Below are positions 49,883-60,159 of a DNA stretch of 64,000 nucleotides, one piece after another. Origin of the DNA: Diacronema lutheri. Taxonomy: Eukaryota; Haptophyta; Pavlovophyceae; Pavlovales; Pavlovaceae. How positions within the stretch are numbered: the stretch's first letter is position 1; the number at the start of each line of letters is the position of its first letter. A program made the position numbers and the translations under genes. The notes beneath the pieces are model-generated. The model did not search any database. It was not told the origin of the DNA and saw nothing but the letters and a program-made list of their open reading frames with translations. The stretch spans positions 1,798,001-1,862,000 of the forward strand of contig JAGTXO010000001.1 of the NCBI GenBank assembly GCA_019448385.1, in the 5' to 3' direction.

Positions 49883-50858
49883 TTATTGTGGTCCGCCATC
49901 CGTCTCCGACGTCGGCGCGGCGGGCGCGGGCTCTGCGCCGGTCGTGCCGCCTGCAGGCTCTGGCCTGCGCCCTGCGGTCGCGTCCGCGTTCGCACCGCGC
50001 TCCGCGCCCACCGCGTCCGGCTTTGCGCCGCCAACGCCACGCGGAGGCTTCGCAGACCTTGCGGCGGGCGCGCCGTCTGGCGGCTTGGTCTGCGGCGCGC
50101 CCGCGGCCTTCTTGGCTGCTCTGCTCGTCTCACCCGCCGCGCCCGTCGCCTGCTTGCTCGGCTTCCGCCCGGACGGCGGGCTTTTGTTGAGCGTGCGCCG
50201 CTCGGCGTGCGCGCGAGGCGGGTCGCGCGCGCGTGCGCCCGGCAGCGGCCCAAAGTCGACGCCGCCAAGCCCGTCGGCGTGCGCGCCTGGCGCGGGCGTG
50301 CGCGTGAGCTTGTTACGCGAGGCAAAGGTGATCTCGATGTCTTCGCTGCCATCAAGGCTCGGGTACTGCACGGCGGCACGGCGGCGCGCGCGGGACGGCG
50401 GCGCGCGCGGGACGGCGGCGCGCGGTGAGCGTGGGCAAGGCTGTGCTGCGCGGCGCGCGCGGCGGCGTACCTCAACGAGCGGCGGCGGCGGCTTGTGCTG
50501 CCCGGTGTGCGCGCTCGGCGTGATCGGTCGTTGCGGCGGCTCGGCGTGCGGGTTGAGCGCGGGCTTGCCCCTGCGTGAGGCACGGGTCGCGAAGATGCGC
50601 AGTGCGGTCGACGCGACGCGGCCGGCGCAAGGCAGCGCGGCGGCGCACACTCTGGCACGCCGCGCCAGGCGCACCTGGCCGTTGCGCCGAGCTTGCTCGG
50701 CGACAACTTTTTGGGCGCGGGCGCCGTGGCCGTCTGCTGCAGTAGGTCGGCCTCAGCCTGCGCGTCGTACGCGGACGCAATGTAGCGTGATGCGAGCAAC
50801 TCCTCGCCGTACGGCATCTGTGCGGAGCGCGGCAAATCGCTCTCCTCGTCGTCGTCGG

Positions 50859-50889
<31 letters not shown>

Positions 50890-52997
50890 GTCGTCATCGC
50901 CGTCGTCCTCGTCGCCGTCGTCGTCTTCGCCGTCCGCGTCCGCACGCTCGGCCTCGCTCGTCGAGTCGGCCGCAAGGCGCTCGGCGGAGAGGAGGGGCAG
51001 GATGTACTGGACCTGGTGCCGGTTCGTCTCGTCCGAGTGCACGAGCAGCGCCTGCACACGGGCGTGCGCGCACGCGCCGTGCCGAGGCGAGCGCGCATTG
51101 AGCCGAGCGGCCTGCGCGCGCGCGGCCGGCGCGCGTGCGCGCACTTCGCGCGCACCTCGAGAATGTCAGGCAGGCCCATCTCGAGCGCGCGCTCGCGCAG
51201 CGCGGGCCTGGTGAGCACCGAGTAGAGCGTGCCATTCACGTACGTGCGCACCTGCGCGTTGTCGTACTCGAGCATCTTGTTGAGCACGGCGAGGATGTCG
51301 AGCGACGGCTCCTCGCACGCGCGCTTGCCCGCGAGCCGGAGCGACAGGTTCATCAGCAGCGCGGTGGCGTACTCGATGGTGTACTCAGAGAGCGCGTCCG
51401 TGTCCGACAGCACCGTCGCGAGCCAGCGCACGACGCCGCCCGCAATCATCGCTGACTGCGGCGCGCGTCGGAGCGAGAGCTTCTGCAGAGCTCCGAGGAC
51501 GTTCTGCCGAGCGGGCGTGTCCGCGCGCTCGGCGAGCATGAGCGCGCACAGCCGCTCGAGGAGCCCCGCCTTGGCGAGGATGTACGCTCGCCCCGCCGCG
51601 AATGAGGCAAAGTGGTTGAGCAGCCGCACCGCCTGCTCGACGACCACCGGCTCGTCGGCGGAGAGGCAGGCGGCGACGACCTTGTCGTGGAGCAGGTCGT
51701 TTTGAACGAAGGCCGCGAGGATGAGCTGGCGCTGCCGGCCCGTCGACTTCATCAGCCGCCAGCGCAGCGCCTGGAGCAGCAGCGCGCGCTCGTTGGGCGG
51801 CAGCGCTTGCAGGTCGCTTACCACCGCCGCGTAGTTGAGCGCAGCGAAGAGCGGCACCGAGCGAGGCCGACGCGGGAGGCGCATCATCTGCTCGTCGACG
51901 CCCACGTCGTCTATGCTCGCCGCGGCGGTGGCGCGCAACGCCTGCTGCTGCAGCTGCTGCGATGAGGGCGGCAGCGGCGGCGGCGCCATTTCGCCCGGAG
52001 GGCCGCCGTATACGCCGTACCCGCCGCCGCCGCTGCCGGCCGCGCCGCCGAGAGCGTACGCGCCGCCCGCTGCGCCCCCAAGCCCGAGAGCCGCGAGTGC
52101 GTCGGCAGCGCGGCGGATCGCGACGCGCTGCTCGACGGCGCGCGGCGTGCTCAAACCGGCAAGCTGCCCGAGCCGCGCTTGCTGCTCCGCCGCGACGCGC
52201 AGCAGCTCGTGCGACGTGCGGCCGAGCGCCGCCTCGCGCTGCGCGCTCAGCTGCTTCGCCTCGACGAGCCTCAGCTCCGACTCGACGAGCCGCTCCTTGA
52301 GCGCGTCGAGGTCAGCGGAGGCCTCGACGACGGGGTTGCGCGGCACACCGTGCTCTCCCTCTAGCGAGAGCGACTCGTACGCGCGGTAGATGGTCAGGAG
52401 CTTCGGCTCCGCCGCGAGCTGTGGCGTCGAGCGCAAAAAATCAGCGACGCGCTGCCGCAGCGCGCCCGCCCAGCCGGGCGTGAGGAGCTCGCGGAAGGCG
52501 GGGTGCTCGGTCAGCTGCGGGACGTACGGCAATGCGTAGTACGCGAGGAACTCCGCCGTCGCCGACAGCGTCGCCCCGTTCGTCTCGAGGTAGCGCTTGA
52601 AGCGCTCCATGCTCGCGCCGAGCGCACCCGCGTCGCGCCGTGGGTTGTTGGCGTGCTGCGGGTAGACGGCAAAGTAGATGTGCAAGTAAAATTCAAGCTT
52701 GGCGCACGTGCGATCGCGCTTGCGCACCAGAGGCGGCACGTAGCTCTCCCACAGCGCGAATAGCTCGTCGCCCCGCCCCTGGTCGAACGCCTGCATCGCC
52801 TGCGCGAAGATGCGCTGCCGCACGCCGTCGCCGACCGGCCGCCATGCGGCGGGCGCGTGCGCGCGCTCGCGCATGTGCAGCTTGAGCGCATGCGCCGGCC
52901 CGTCGCACCCCGTGTGCAGCAAGTACTCGAGCACGAGCAGGTCCAGCTCGTCAGCCGTCCCCGGCACGGCGTATCCGCCGGCCGTCTCGGGCCCCAT
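49883..52997 (-). CDS. ARMC9: ARMC9-like protein (LisH and armadillo repeats), 4 exons
   Basis: Exons 52997-51156, 51051-50675, 50570-50471 and 50365-49883 give about 933 residues with matching phases. A LisH-type helix pair opens the protein (LDLLVLEYLLHTGCDGPAHA), then ARMC9-specific parts: FDQGRGDELFALWESYVPPL, LEFYLHIYFAVYPQHANNPR and FKRYLETNGATLSATAEFLA. A coiled coil at about 255-310 and a helical armadillo array (AVRLLNHFASFAAGRAYILA, NVLGALQKLSLRRAPQSAMI, YATALLMNLSLRLAGKRACE) follow. Exon 2 carries RHQVQYILPLLSAERLA and a long Asp run. The C-terminal 200 residues are Ala/Pro-rich with FASRNKLTRTPAPG. ARMC9 works at the ciliary base and its loss causes Joubert syndrome in humans, so this gene implies flagella. 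NUDT17 starts divergently 128 bp away. Confidence 0.9.
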
Positions 52998-53125
52998 TTT
53001 TTGCTTCAAACGTTTGCAGCACGTCGAAACGTTCAGGCGCGGCAGGCTCTTGCTGCCGCCTGCGGGCAGCGTAGACGTGCTTGGGCCCTGCCTCGCACGT
53101 CCGCTGTGGCTCCGCGAGGCGGCGC

Positions 53126-54040
53126 ATGCTGCTCGACCGCGCCCCGGCGCCGGTGGTGGTCCACGCGCCTGCGGGCGGCGCGGCGGGCAGCGCGTGCGTC
53201 GTGCAGGCGCTCGGCTGCGCGCGGAGCGTGCGTGCCGCGCTCGGCGCGGCCGAGGGACACGTGCTGTACCGCGAGAATCCGAGCAAGCACGGGCCGCTCG
53301 TCGAGCTGTTCGCACCTACCGATCCGGCCGCGAATGCGCCAGATGCCGGGTGCGTCGCGGTGGTGCTCGGCCACCAGGAGGCGTTCGGCGTGCCATGCAC
53401 GTGCCCTGCGAGCGCCGACGACGCGGCGGGCACGCTCGCGTCGGTTCGGCTCGCGGCCGTCGCCATGGCGACCGACCAGCTCGGCCGCGTCCTCCTCACG
53501 CGCAGGCCGGCGTCGATGCTCACGTTTCCAGGCTGCTGGGTGCTTCCGGGCGGCTCGGTCGATACGTCCGACGCGAGCGTCGCAGACGCGGCGCTGCGTG
53601 AGCTGCGCGAGGAGACCGGCCTCGTTGGCGCCGTGCTCGCCAGCCCGCCGTTGCTGTGGGAGTCGTGCTACCCGACCACGCAGGCTGGCTGGGCGGACGC
53701 GCGGCGCGAGGGCAGGCGCACGTCGCATCACCTCGTCGTTTTCGTCGAGGTGCGCGTGTCCAGCGCGTCGGACCTCGCGCTGCACAGCAACGAGTGCGAC
53801 GCGGCGTGCTGGGTCTACCCCGCCGATATCTGCGTGCACGCAGATGCGCGTGACCGTGCACGCGACGACTTGTTGCGGCGCGAACATGAGGCAGCGGCCG
53901 GCAGCGCCGACGCGCGGCCAATCAGCGCTGCACGGCTGGACGGCATGTACCCAAACGAGCTGGGCGAGGGCGTGGGGCGAGGCCACAGATGGGCCATCGA
54001 GCAACTCTTCCTCCGGACGCAATCCACCCATTTTGCCTAG
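53126..54040 (+). CDS. NUDT17-like Nudix hydrolase
   Basis: A 304-residue ORF. GRVLLTRRPASMLTFPGCWV leads into the Nudix region GGSVDTSDASVADAALRELR EETGL; the REUxEExGU half is perfect, but the first half has one extra residue, and Asp/Ser where the leading Glu of Gx5E normally stands. LLWESCYPTTQAGWADARRE and SHHLVVFVEVRV correspond to NUDT17 (WESAYPPRLSWG, KYHHIVLYLLV). NECDAACWVYPADI is the usual closing motif. The function of NUDT17 is poorly known (predicted nucleoside-diphosphate-linked substrates). The altered Nudix half makes activity uncertain. The convergent AspH-like gene ends 43 bp beyond the stop. Confidence 0.85.
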   Translation: MLLDRAPAPVVVHAPAGGAAGSACVVQALGCARSVRAALGAAEGHVLYRENPSKHGPLVELFAPTDPAANAPDAGCVAVVLGHQEAFGVPCTCPASADDAAGTLASVRLAAVAMATDQLGRVLLTRRPASMLTFPGCWVLPGGSVDTSDASVADAALRELREETGLVGAVLASPPLLWESCYPTTQAGWADARREGRRTSHHLVVFVEVRVSSASDLALHSNECDAACWVYPADICVHADARDRARDDLLRREHEAAAGSADARPISAARLDGMYPNELGEGVGRGHRWAIEQLFLRTQSTHFA

Positions 54041-54083
54041 TTTGCTTGAAGGAGAGGAGGGAGGTGTTCCACCCCTTGCGTGC

Positions 54084-55351
54084 TCATTGTGATTGAGCCC
54101 GGACCCACCAATCGTCGTCGTCGAGCAGGTGTCTGCCGTCGGCGAGCAGCTTGTAGAAGCTCTCATCCTGCGGCTGCTGCTCGTCGGCCGCCATCTCGGC
54201 GCGCATCTTGTTCTTTTGCAAGAAGGCGAGGAAGCGCACCTCCTCGTCGGACAAGTCCGGGTGCCAGACATCAAAAATGAGGACCACGCGCGCCTCGCGC
54301 CCGTCATGCCACGCCTCGTGCTCAAATGAATCGTCGAAGACGAGCGCACTGCCAGCCACCGCCTCGTGCATCCCGTCCGCGACGCGCATCCGGCTGCCCT
54401 CGACGCCCGTGAGCGGCAGGTGGACGCGCAGCTTCTTGTTCGTCGGCCCGTTGTGCTTGATGATGTGCGTGCCGGGCGTGAGCGCGGAAAAGAAGGCGTG
54501 CTCGTATGCGCGAGGCACGCCGTCGAGCAGCGCGCATGTGACTGGGCACAGCGCGCGGTTACGCTCGAAAGAGACCTGCGGCCGCGGCAGCCGGGCCGGG
54601 GCGTGCGTGCGCACAGGCCTGAGCAAGCGAGCGCGCGCGCGGGGCGCCGGGCGGGGCGTCTGGGCGGAGAGGCGGGCGCCCGCGCGCACACCTCGTGCAA
54701 CGCGAGGTAGAACACGTTCCAGTCACCCGCGTCGTGGCTCAAGTTGCCGTGCCCGTCCGCCGAGTCGAGCGCGTTGCGCGACGCCCACGCGGGGATGCGG
54801 AGCGGCTGGAAGCCGCGTTGGCCACGGAGGGCGAGCAGCTCGGCGCGGATCTCGTCGGCGCGACCTTCGAAAGCGCGAAGCCATGGAAGGGTCGAGTTGT
54901 CCCAGACGGGCTGCGCGCGCAGCCCGGGCAGCAACTCGGGGCAGCCCGCTTGCCAGGGCGACTCGGGCCGGGCGCGTGCGCGCCCATTGATCAGGTTGAG
55001 CAGCCACGGCCGCAGCCGGTCAAACTGCGGTAGGGACGGATCGGCGATGCGGCGAAGCCATTTCTTGGCAATCACGATGCCAAAGTTTGACAGGCGGTAG
55101 CTCTGCAGCAGCGCGTCCAGCCTGCCCCACACTTTCCGTGTGCGAGCCTCGTCCGCGTCGGCCGCGCGCGGCGCGTACCGAGGGCGGATCGTGAGCGCGA
55201 CGCGGCCCGTAGAGCTTCTCTGCGCAGCTGGCGCGATGGACACGTGTACGCCTGAAGCGACAAGCCGCGGCTGCGCCACCGCGCCCGCCGGCTCGCTCGC
55301 CTCCGCGTTCGACATCACGCGGTCATTGGACATCGCTTTCGCCCCCGCCAT
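54084..55351 (-). CDS. Aspartyl/asparaginyl beta-hydroxylase domain protein, 2 exons
   Basis: Exons 55351-54692 and 54575-54084 join at ALHEV-type sequence (FYLALHE|VSFERNRALCPVT) to 383 residues. The C-terminal half is an AspH-type double-stranded beta-helix: HAFFSALTPGTHIIKHNGPT, NKKLRVHLPLTGVEG, ADGMHEAVAGSALVFDDSFE, then HEAWHDGREARVVLIFDVWH. The two iron-binding His (IKHNGPTN and FEHEAWH) and the 2-oxoglutarate-contact Arg (EARVVLIFD) are present. WDNSTLPWLRAFEGRADEIR is the usual preceding region. Such Fe(II)/2-oxoglutarate dioxygenases hydroxylate Asp/Asn in EGF domains or act on other substrates; no membrane anchor is visible. Start at 55351 is the first true ATG of the frame. Confidence 0.9.
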
Positions 55352-55950
55352 TCCCTCCAAAAGCCTTGGCCTGTGGCGGCCATGTGGCCGGTTCCGGTGC
55401 TCGTCAGCCCCCTTATCCAGCCGACGACGGCGATGCGCGGCACGAGGGCTTCGCCCTTGCTCGAGTCCGTCCGTGCCGTCCCTGTGCCACGGTTATGTGC
55501 GCACGCGAGCAACGCGCTCTATCACCGCGCCGTGATGAAAGTGTGGGAGCCCGCTCGCCGTACGGGCAGCCGGGCAAGTCGGAGCAGCTGGCGAGATGCC
55601 GGCACCTTTGCGGCACAACTTGGGGCGATTCGATGCGCGTGCGCCGGCTCTCGACGACCATTTCTGGAGGTGCCTGCTGTTCGCCAACGCCAATGCGGAG
55701 ATTGCGCCCGATGAGACGGAGCACGAGCTCGGCCACGTGCATTGACGGTGTGCGCTCCAGGGCGATGGGAAGGGCCACCCGCTGACTTTTTGAGCGGACG
55801 AGCCGGATGCCGCGCACGCTGCTCTTCGCCGCGGCCGGCTCACACGTCAAGCACCTTATCGCGGTCGACAGCTCAATTTCTTCCGCGCTCCTCATGCCGA
55901 GAGCGGCCGCCGACCAAGCCCGTGCGTACGACGATCGTGGGCAGCGCGCT
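55352..55950. other. Unassigned sequence upstream of the Fanzor-like remnant
   Basis: No gene is supported. Several short frames are open on both strands; one plus-strand stretch at about 55645-55740 reads DDHFWRCLLFANANAEIAPD and EHELGHVH before a stop, which looks like true coding sequence of unknown origin. It may belong to the 5' part of the decayed element or to another relic. No terminal inverted repeats or target-site duplications were found by eye. Confidence 0.35.
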
Positions 55951-57440
55951 GCACGCGCATGTCGTCCAGCGCTCGGACGGGATCGGCTCGGCGCGGTCTG
56001 CCGACTCGTCTCTCGCTCACGGGCGTACTGCTATGGCGCGCGCGTCCTGCACTGCTCGCACTCTCGCACCTCAAGACACGCTCGAGCAAGCTTAAGGGAT
56101 GGCTGGAAGAGCGCAAGGCGGTGGCTCGGGACGCTGGACCTACGCTGACCACGATGACGAGCCAACAGGTGGACCGACTGAAGCGGCTCGTTTGTCCCGC
56201 CAAAGTCGGACGTGTGTGTCAGGTACGCGGTCTTTGCGACGCGCTTCGACATCTCCAACCGCGTCTTCGACTTCGCCGGGCGCGAGCTGCCGCCGGCCGA
56301 CCTGCCGTGGCACGCGCGGCGCTCGTGGGCGGGCCGCGCGCCGCTGCCGCGCGTGCCGCTCCCGAGCCGGCAGCCCGTCACGTCGGTGCTGAAGGACGGC
56401 ATTGCCCTGCACGTCGTCGGGACCGTCCTTTCTGCCGGAGGCGCAGGCGCCGGCCGGCGGCTCGAGCGTCCTGCGCCGCTGGCGCCGGCCGGACGGGCGC
56501 ATCGCCATCGCGCTCGACTCCGAGCTGCGGCGGGCGATCCGACGAGGAGGCGGTCGTCGTCGCGGCCGACCCGAACATGGGCAACATCACCACCTACTCT
56601 GCGCACGCCGGGCGGGGGGCCGTCTGGCGGCAGTTCACGCAGCGCGCGCGCGCGCGCGTGCCGCGGGCTTTGCGCGCGAGACGGCCAAGACCAACGCGGC
56701 GCGGCGGCGCGTGCGCACCGACGTGCGCGGCGAGGAGTTCAGCGTGGAGGCGGACGAGGCGCGGCTTGGCGAGGCGCACAGCGCCAAGGTGCTCGACGCG
56801 GGCAAATTCGTCGCCTTCCACCGCGCGAGCGCGCAGGTGCGCGAGCGCGCCGCCGAGCACGTGTACGACGCGCCGGCGCGCCGCAAAGAGAGCTGGCGGC
56901 GCGACAGCGGCGGGCGGTCCAACGCGGCGCGCGCCGCCGAGGCGCTCGTCGCGGCGCACCGCGTCGACGGCGTGATGCGCGACCGGCTGCTCGTGTGCGT
57001 GGGCAAGTGGCTTCACGACCACAGGGGCGCGCAGCCCAAGGGCGCGCCGCCCGCCTTCCAGGTGGGGCTGCTGCGCGAGCTGCGGCGGCGCGGCGTCGCG
57101 GCCGTCTTTGTGTCCGAGCCGTATGCGTCGATGCACTGCTCGACGCCGCGGCTCGCCAAGGGGGGCAAGCTACAGCGCCGCTGCGCGGTGCTCGCGTAGG
57201 ACCCGCGCCTGCCCGTAGCAAAGGGCGGCACGCGCAGGGTGCACGCGCTCGTCGTCTGCCCAGCGTGCAACGGCGGCAAGAAGCCCGTGCACCGCGACTA
57301 CAACGCCGCGCGCAACGTCTTCTACGACGTGCACGACACGGCGGCGCACGCGGCCAGGCGCGACACCACGTCGACGCCTGAGCGCTTTGCCATCGTGCTC
57401 GCCAGGTGGGCGCGCGGCAAGGTGAGGGAGCTCGAGGAGC
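55951..57440 (+). mobile_element. Decayed Fanzor/TnpB-like RNA-guided-nuclease gene
   Basis: Plus-strand coding sequence in at least three frames, with the features of a eukaryotic TnpB homologue (Fanzor). A helical N-terminal part (SKLKGWLEERKAVARD) precedes VFATRFDISNRVFDFAGREL. The RuvC-I-like segment is VVVAADPNMGNITTY (Asp at about 56568). A long helical region, then MRDRLLVCVGKWLHDHRGAQ and AVFVSEPYASMHCS (RuvC-II Glu at about 57116), follow. The closing zinc-ribbon/RuvC-III part is ALVVCPACNGGKKPVHRDYN with AARNVFY (Asp at about 57296). All three acidic positions survive, but the reading changes frame several times and meets a stop at 57197, so the gene as assembled is broken, unless some shifts are unrecognised introns. 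TnpB/Fanzor proteins use a guide RNA from the element end. Family call 0.65; whether the element is Fanzor1 or Fanzor2 is not resolved. Confidence 0.62.
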
Positions 57441-57728
57441 GCACGGTGCGCGGCGAGGGCGACGACTGCGACGACGGCGGCTGCGGCAAGGGCGGCGGCG
57501 ACGACCGCGACTGCGGCGACGGCGACGGCGACGGCGACGGCGGTGGCGACGGCGGCGGCGGGCGTGGCGGTGGCGGCGGGCGCGACGGCGGCGCTTGCGC
57601 CCGCACCCCCGCCCGCAGAGCTGCCGGCGCCAGTGCCGGCGGCCGACTACAGCCATGGCCTATGGCGATACCCCCCCCCCCCCCCCCCCGCCCCCACCCC
57701 CCCCCCTCCCCCACCCCCACCCCCATGA
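57441..57728. repeat. Low-complexity Gly/Asp-coding and poly-C tract
   Basis: After the Fanzor-like remnant a GGCGAC-type simple repeat (57450-57600) is followed by a cytosine-rich tract at 57671-57725, with two C-runs broken by single G, A or T. The tract ends 4 bp before the peroxiredoxin stop codon. No gene is supported here. Confidence 0.7.
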
Positions 57729-58615
57729 TTACTCCGGGATCTCGGCCGCCCTCTCTGCAAAGTATTGCCTCGCGCCGATGACGTCCGCGGGAATCGCGCG
57801 GTCGCCCGCCTCCCAGCCCGCGGGGCAAAGCTCGTCCGGGTGCTGCTGCGTGTACTGGATCGCCTGCAGGATGCGCAGGACCTCGGCCGGGTTGCGCCCA
57901 AACGCGAGGTTGTTCACGGCCATGTGCTGCACGATTCCGTCGGGGTCGATGATGAATATGCCGCGCGTCGCAACGCCCTCCTCTGCGACGAGCATTCCGT
58001 ACGACGACGCGATCGCTTTGGTCAGGTCTGACACGAGCGGGAAATTCACCTCGCCCACGCCGCCGAGTTGACGCTCCGTCTGCGTCCACGCGAGGTGCGT
58101 GTACTTGGAGTCAACCGACACGCCGAGCAGCTGCGTGTTCAAGTCGCGAAAATCGTCGGCGCGGTCGGAGAAAGCCGTGATCTCTGTCGGGCAGACGAAC
58201 GTGAAATCGAGTGGGTAGAAGAGGAGCACAACATACTGCCCGCGTTTCCTCCCATAGTCTGCGAGCCGAACCTGCGCCAATGCGCGGCGGGTCGGAGCGC
58301 GCGCCTCTGGGCGCAACCGCGGATGAGCACGCTGCAAGCGCACGGCGCAGGAGTGCAACATGGGACCCGTGCTCGTCAGCGCTCGCCCCGGCAGTTTCGG
58401 CCGGCGCTCACATGGATGAACTCCTGGTCGAGGACGGCCTCGGCCTCGAAGAGCGGCGCCGGCCGACCGACCAGGTTGCGCTCTGCCATATGCATGCGCG
58501 ACGATGTCGAAAGCAGGCGCGAGCGCAGGGACGGCTGCGCCGCGTGCACGTGCGCCGAGAGCGTCAATGGGAGCGCGACAAGTACCAACCACGTGCATCG
58601 AGTGTTCGTCGCCAT
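57729..58615 (-). CDS. 2-Cys peroxiredoxin, probably plastid-targeted, 2 exons
   Basis: Exons 58615-58412 and 58271-57729 give 248 residues; the junction is EFIHV|RLADYGRK. Residues 1-25 (MATNTRCTWLVLVALPLTLS) are a signal peptide with cleavage near HVHA; the next 20 residues (AQPSLRSRLLSTSSRMHMAE) are basic and Ser-rich like a transit peptide. The catalytic part is VVLLFYPLDFTFVCPTEITA with the peroxidatic Cys, then LLGVSVDSKYTHLAWTQTER, and the resolving Cys lies in QQHPDELCPAGWEAGDRAIP. The YF motif of sensitive eukaryotic Prx (ARQYFAERAAEIPE) is present. It reduces hydrogen peroxide using thioredoxin. The presequence argues for a secondary plastid. The gene upstream, DMAP1, ends 103 bp away. 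Confidence 0.93.
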
Positions 58616-58718
58616 TGATGAATCAGGGCCCGCAAATCGAAACTGCACGATGAGAAGACTCAACGTTGGTCAGGAGTCAGCACCGAGTGACGCGCTGACA
58701 ACCTCACGGGCGCCGTGC

Positions 58719-60080
58719 TCAGATCGACTTGCGCGAGCGCTTGTCCACTCTCGCGCCGCCGGCCGCCGCGCCATCATCCGTCGCGTCCAAGTCCTTGGCG
58801 CCGCTCACGCGCGAGCGCTTGCTGCCCGCGCCGCCGCCGCCCGCCGCGGTCACGGCCGCGGCGGCGGTCGCCGCGCTACTGCCCGCAGCGCCAGCGCCAA
58901 CGCTGCCGTCGCCGCCCGCGCCCTGCTTGAGGAAGGCCGCCTTGCGGCTCTCGAGCGTGCGCACCTCGTACTCGAGCTTCTTGAGCTTCGCCTCGAGCTC
59001 GATAAGCGCGACGATGTCAGAGCGGATCGCGTTGTACAGCGGGACGGTCTCAGCGGAGGGGAGCGGGCGGAGCGGCACCTGCAGCTCGCGCAGCCGCGCC
59101 TCAAAGCGCTCGGCGCCTTTGTCGGCCGTGATCCGCCGCGACGAGAGGTCGGCCGAGCGCAGGTAGGCGCCCGGACCGCGCCCCTTGCCCCCCCGCACGC
59201 CGCCCGCGCCGCCGCCGGCACCGGCCAAGGCGGCGCCGCCGCCCACGCCGCCGCCGCCCTTGTCTGTGCCGCTGCCCAAGCGCGCGCTCGCGCCACCCGC
59301 GCCGCCATCGTCCGCGACGCGCTGCATCCTGCTCTGCTCCTTCTTGGCGGCCTTGAGGGCACCCTCGATCCGGCGCGCCTCGTCGAGCAGCTTGAGCTCG
59401 GCGGCGACGTGCGCGCGGTCGCGGCGGTAGAGGGCTTCGAACGCCGCCTTGCGCTCCTCCTCGTGCCGCCTGTCATAGCTTAGCACCAAGACTGGGTCGT
59501 CGGACGCGACGCGCGGCTCGTCCGGCCGCGCCTCGCCGCGCTCCTGGCGCTCGAGCGCGAGCTGCGTTGTCACGCGCGCCACAGCGTAGTAACGCTCCTT
59601 GAGCTGCTCGACGGAGTGGCGGCCGGTCCAGCGGTCGTGCACGACGGTGAAGCGCAGCTCGAAGAGCGCGCAGAGCTCGATGAGCTTGTCGGTCGCCTGC
59701 CTGGACCAGTCCTCGTCCTGCAGGTGCTGCTCGTACTCGGCGTCCGTATAGCTGGGCACGCGCACCTGCTTGTTGAAGCGGGCAAACTTGTAGTCGGCGG
59801 CCTTGTCCGACACATTCGCCCAGTGGTGCAGCGCCAGCCCGTCCGAGCGCGCCGAGGATGTGAACGGCTTCCACGCCCAGCGCGAGACACGGCCGGAGAA
59901 GCGCTTCTCCTTGAGGCCGGCATCGGCCGGCACGAGCGGTACGCTCGCCTGCTGGTTGCCAATGAGCGCGTACACCTCGCGGCTAACTCCGTCGGGCTTC
60001 TTGTGCGACGCCTTGGACGTGCGCGGCGCCGGCGCCGCGCCGCGGCCCTGCATGCCGAGGATGTCGCGTACATCCCCCAT
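58719..60080 (-). CDS. DMAP1: DMAP1/SWC4 chromatin-complex subunit
   Basis: A 453-residue intron-free ORF from the ATG at 60080. MGDVRDILGMQGRG matches the first residues of human DMAP1 (ADVRDILELGG). KPDGVSREVYALIGNQQAS, SRWAWKPFTSSARSDGLALH and ADYKFARFNKQVRVPSYTDA cover the conserved N-terminal region. A SANT/Myb-like part follows: DEDWSRQATDKLIELCALFE, LRFTVVHDRWTGRHSVEQLK, ERYYAVA. The C-terminal region has PLYNAIRSDIVALIELEAKL and a coiled coil. DMAP1/SWC4 is a subunit of NuA4 acetyltransferase and SWR1 chromatin remodelers. A Gly/Ala-rich segment interrupts the middle. The P4-ATPase starts divergently 79 bp away. Confidence 0.92.
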   Translation of the reverse strand: MGDVRDILGMQGRGAAPAPRTSKASHKKPDGVSREVYALIGNQQASVPLVPADAGLKEKRFSGRVSRWAWKPFTSSARSDGLALHHWANVSDKAADYKFARFNKQVRVPSYTDAEYEQHLQDEDWSRQATDKLIELCALFELRFTVVHDRWTGRHSVEQLKERYYAVARVTTQLALERQERGEARPDEPRVASDDPVLVLSYDRRHEEERKAAFEALYRRDRAHVAAELKLLDEARRIEGALKAAKKEQSRMQRVADDGGAGGASARLGSGTDKGGGGVGGGAALAGAGGGAGGVRGGKGRGPGAYLRSADLSSRRITADKGAERFEARLRELQVPLRPLPSAETVPLYNAIRSDIVALIELEAKLKKLEYEVRTLESRKAAFLKQGAGGDGSVGAGAAGSSAATAAAAVTAAGGGGAGSKRSRVSGAKDLDATDDGAAAGGARVDKRSRKSI

Positions 60081-60159
60081 GGCTGGTCGCGCGCGCACTT
60101 TCAACTTCCAACCCCTCAGAATGGCAGGCTGTGATGCAGCCGCTGCGTGCGCGTGAGCC

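Noticed and set aside
50472-53315. 947-codon minus-strand ORF running past the ARMC9 exon ends and upstream of its start
   Set aside because: The conserved protein begins at 52997, and after 51156 the reading loses similarity; the frame is open by chance, and the true gene is spliced.
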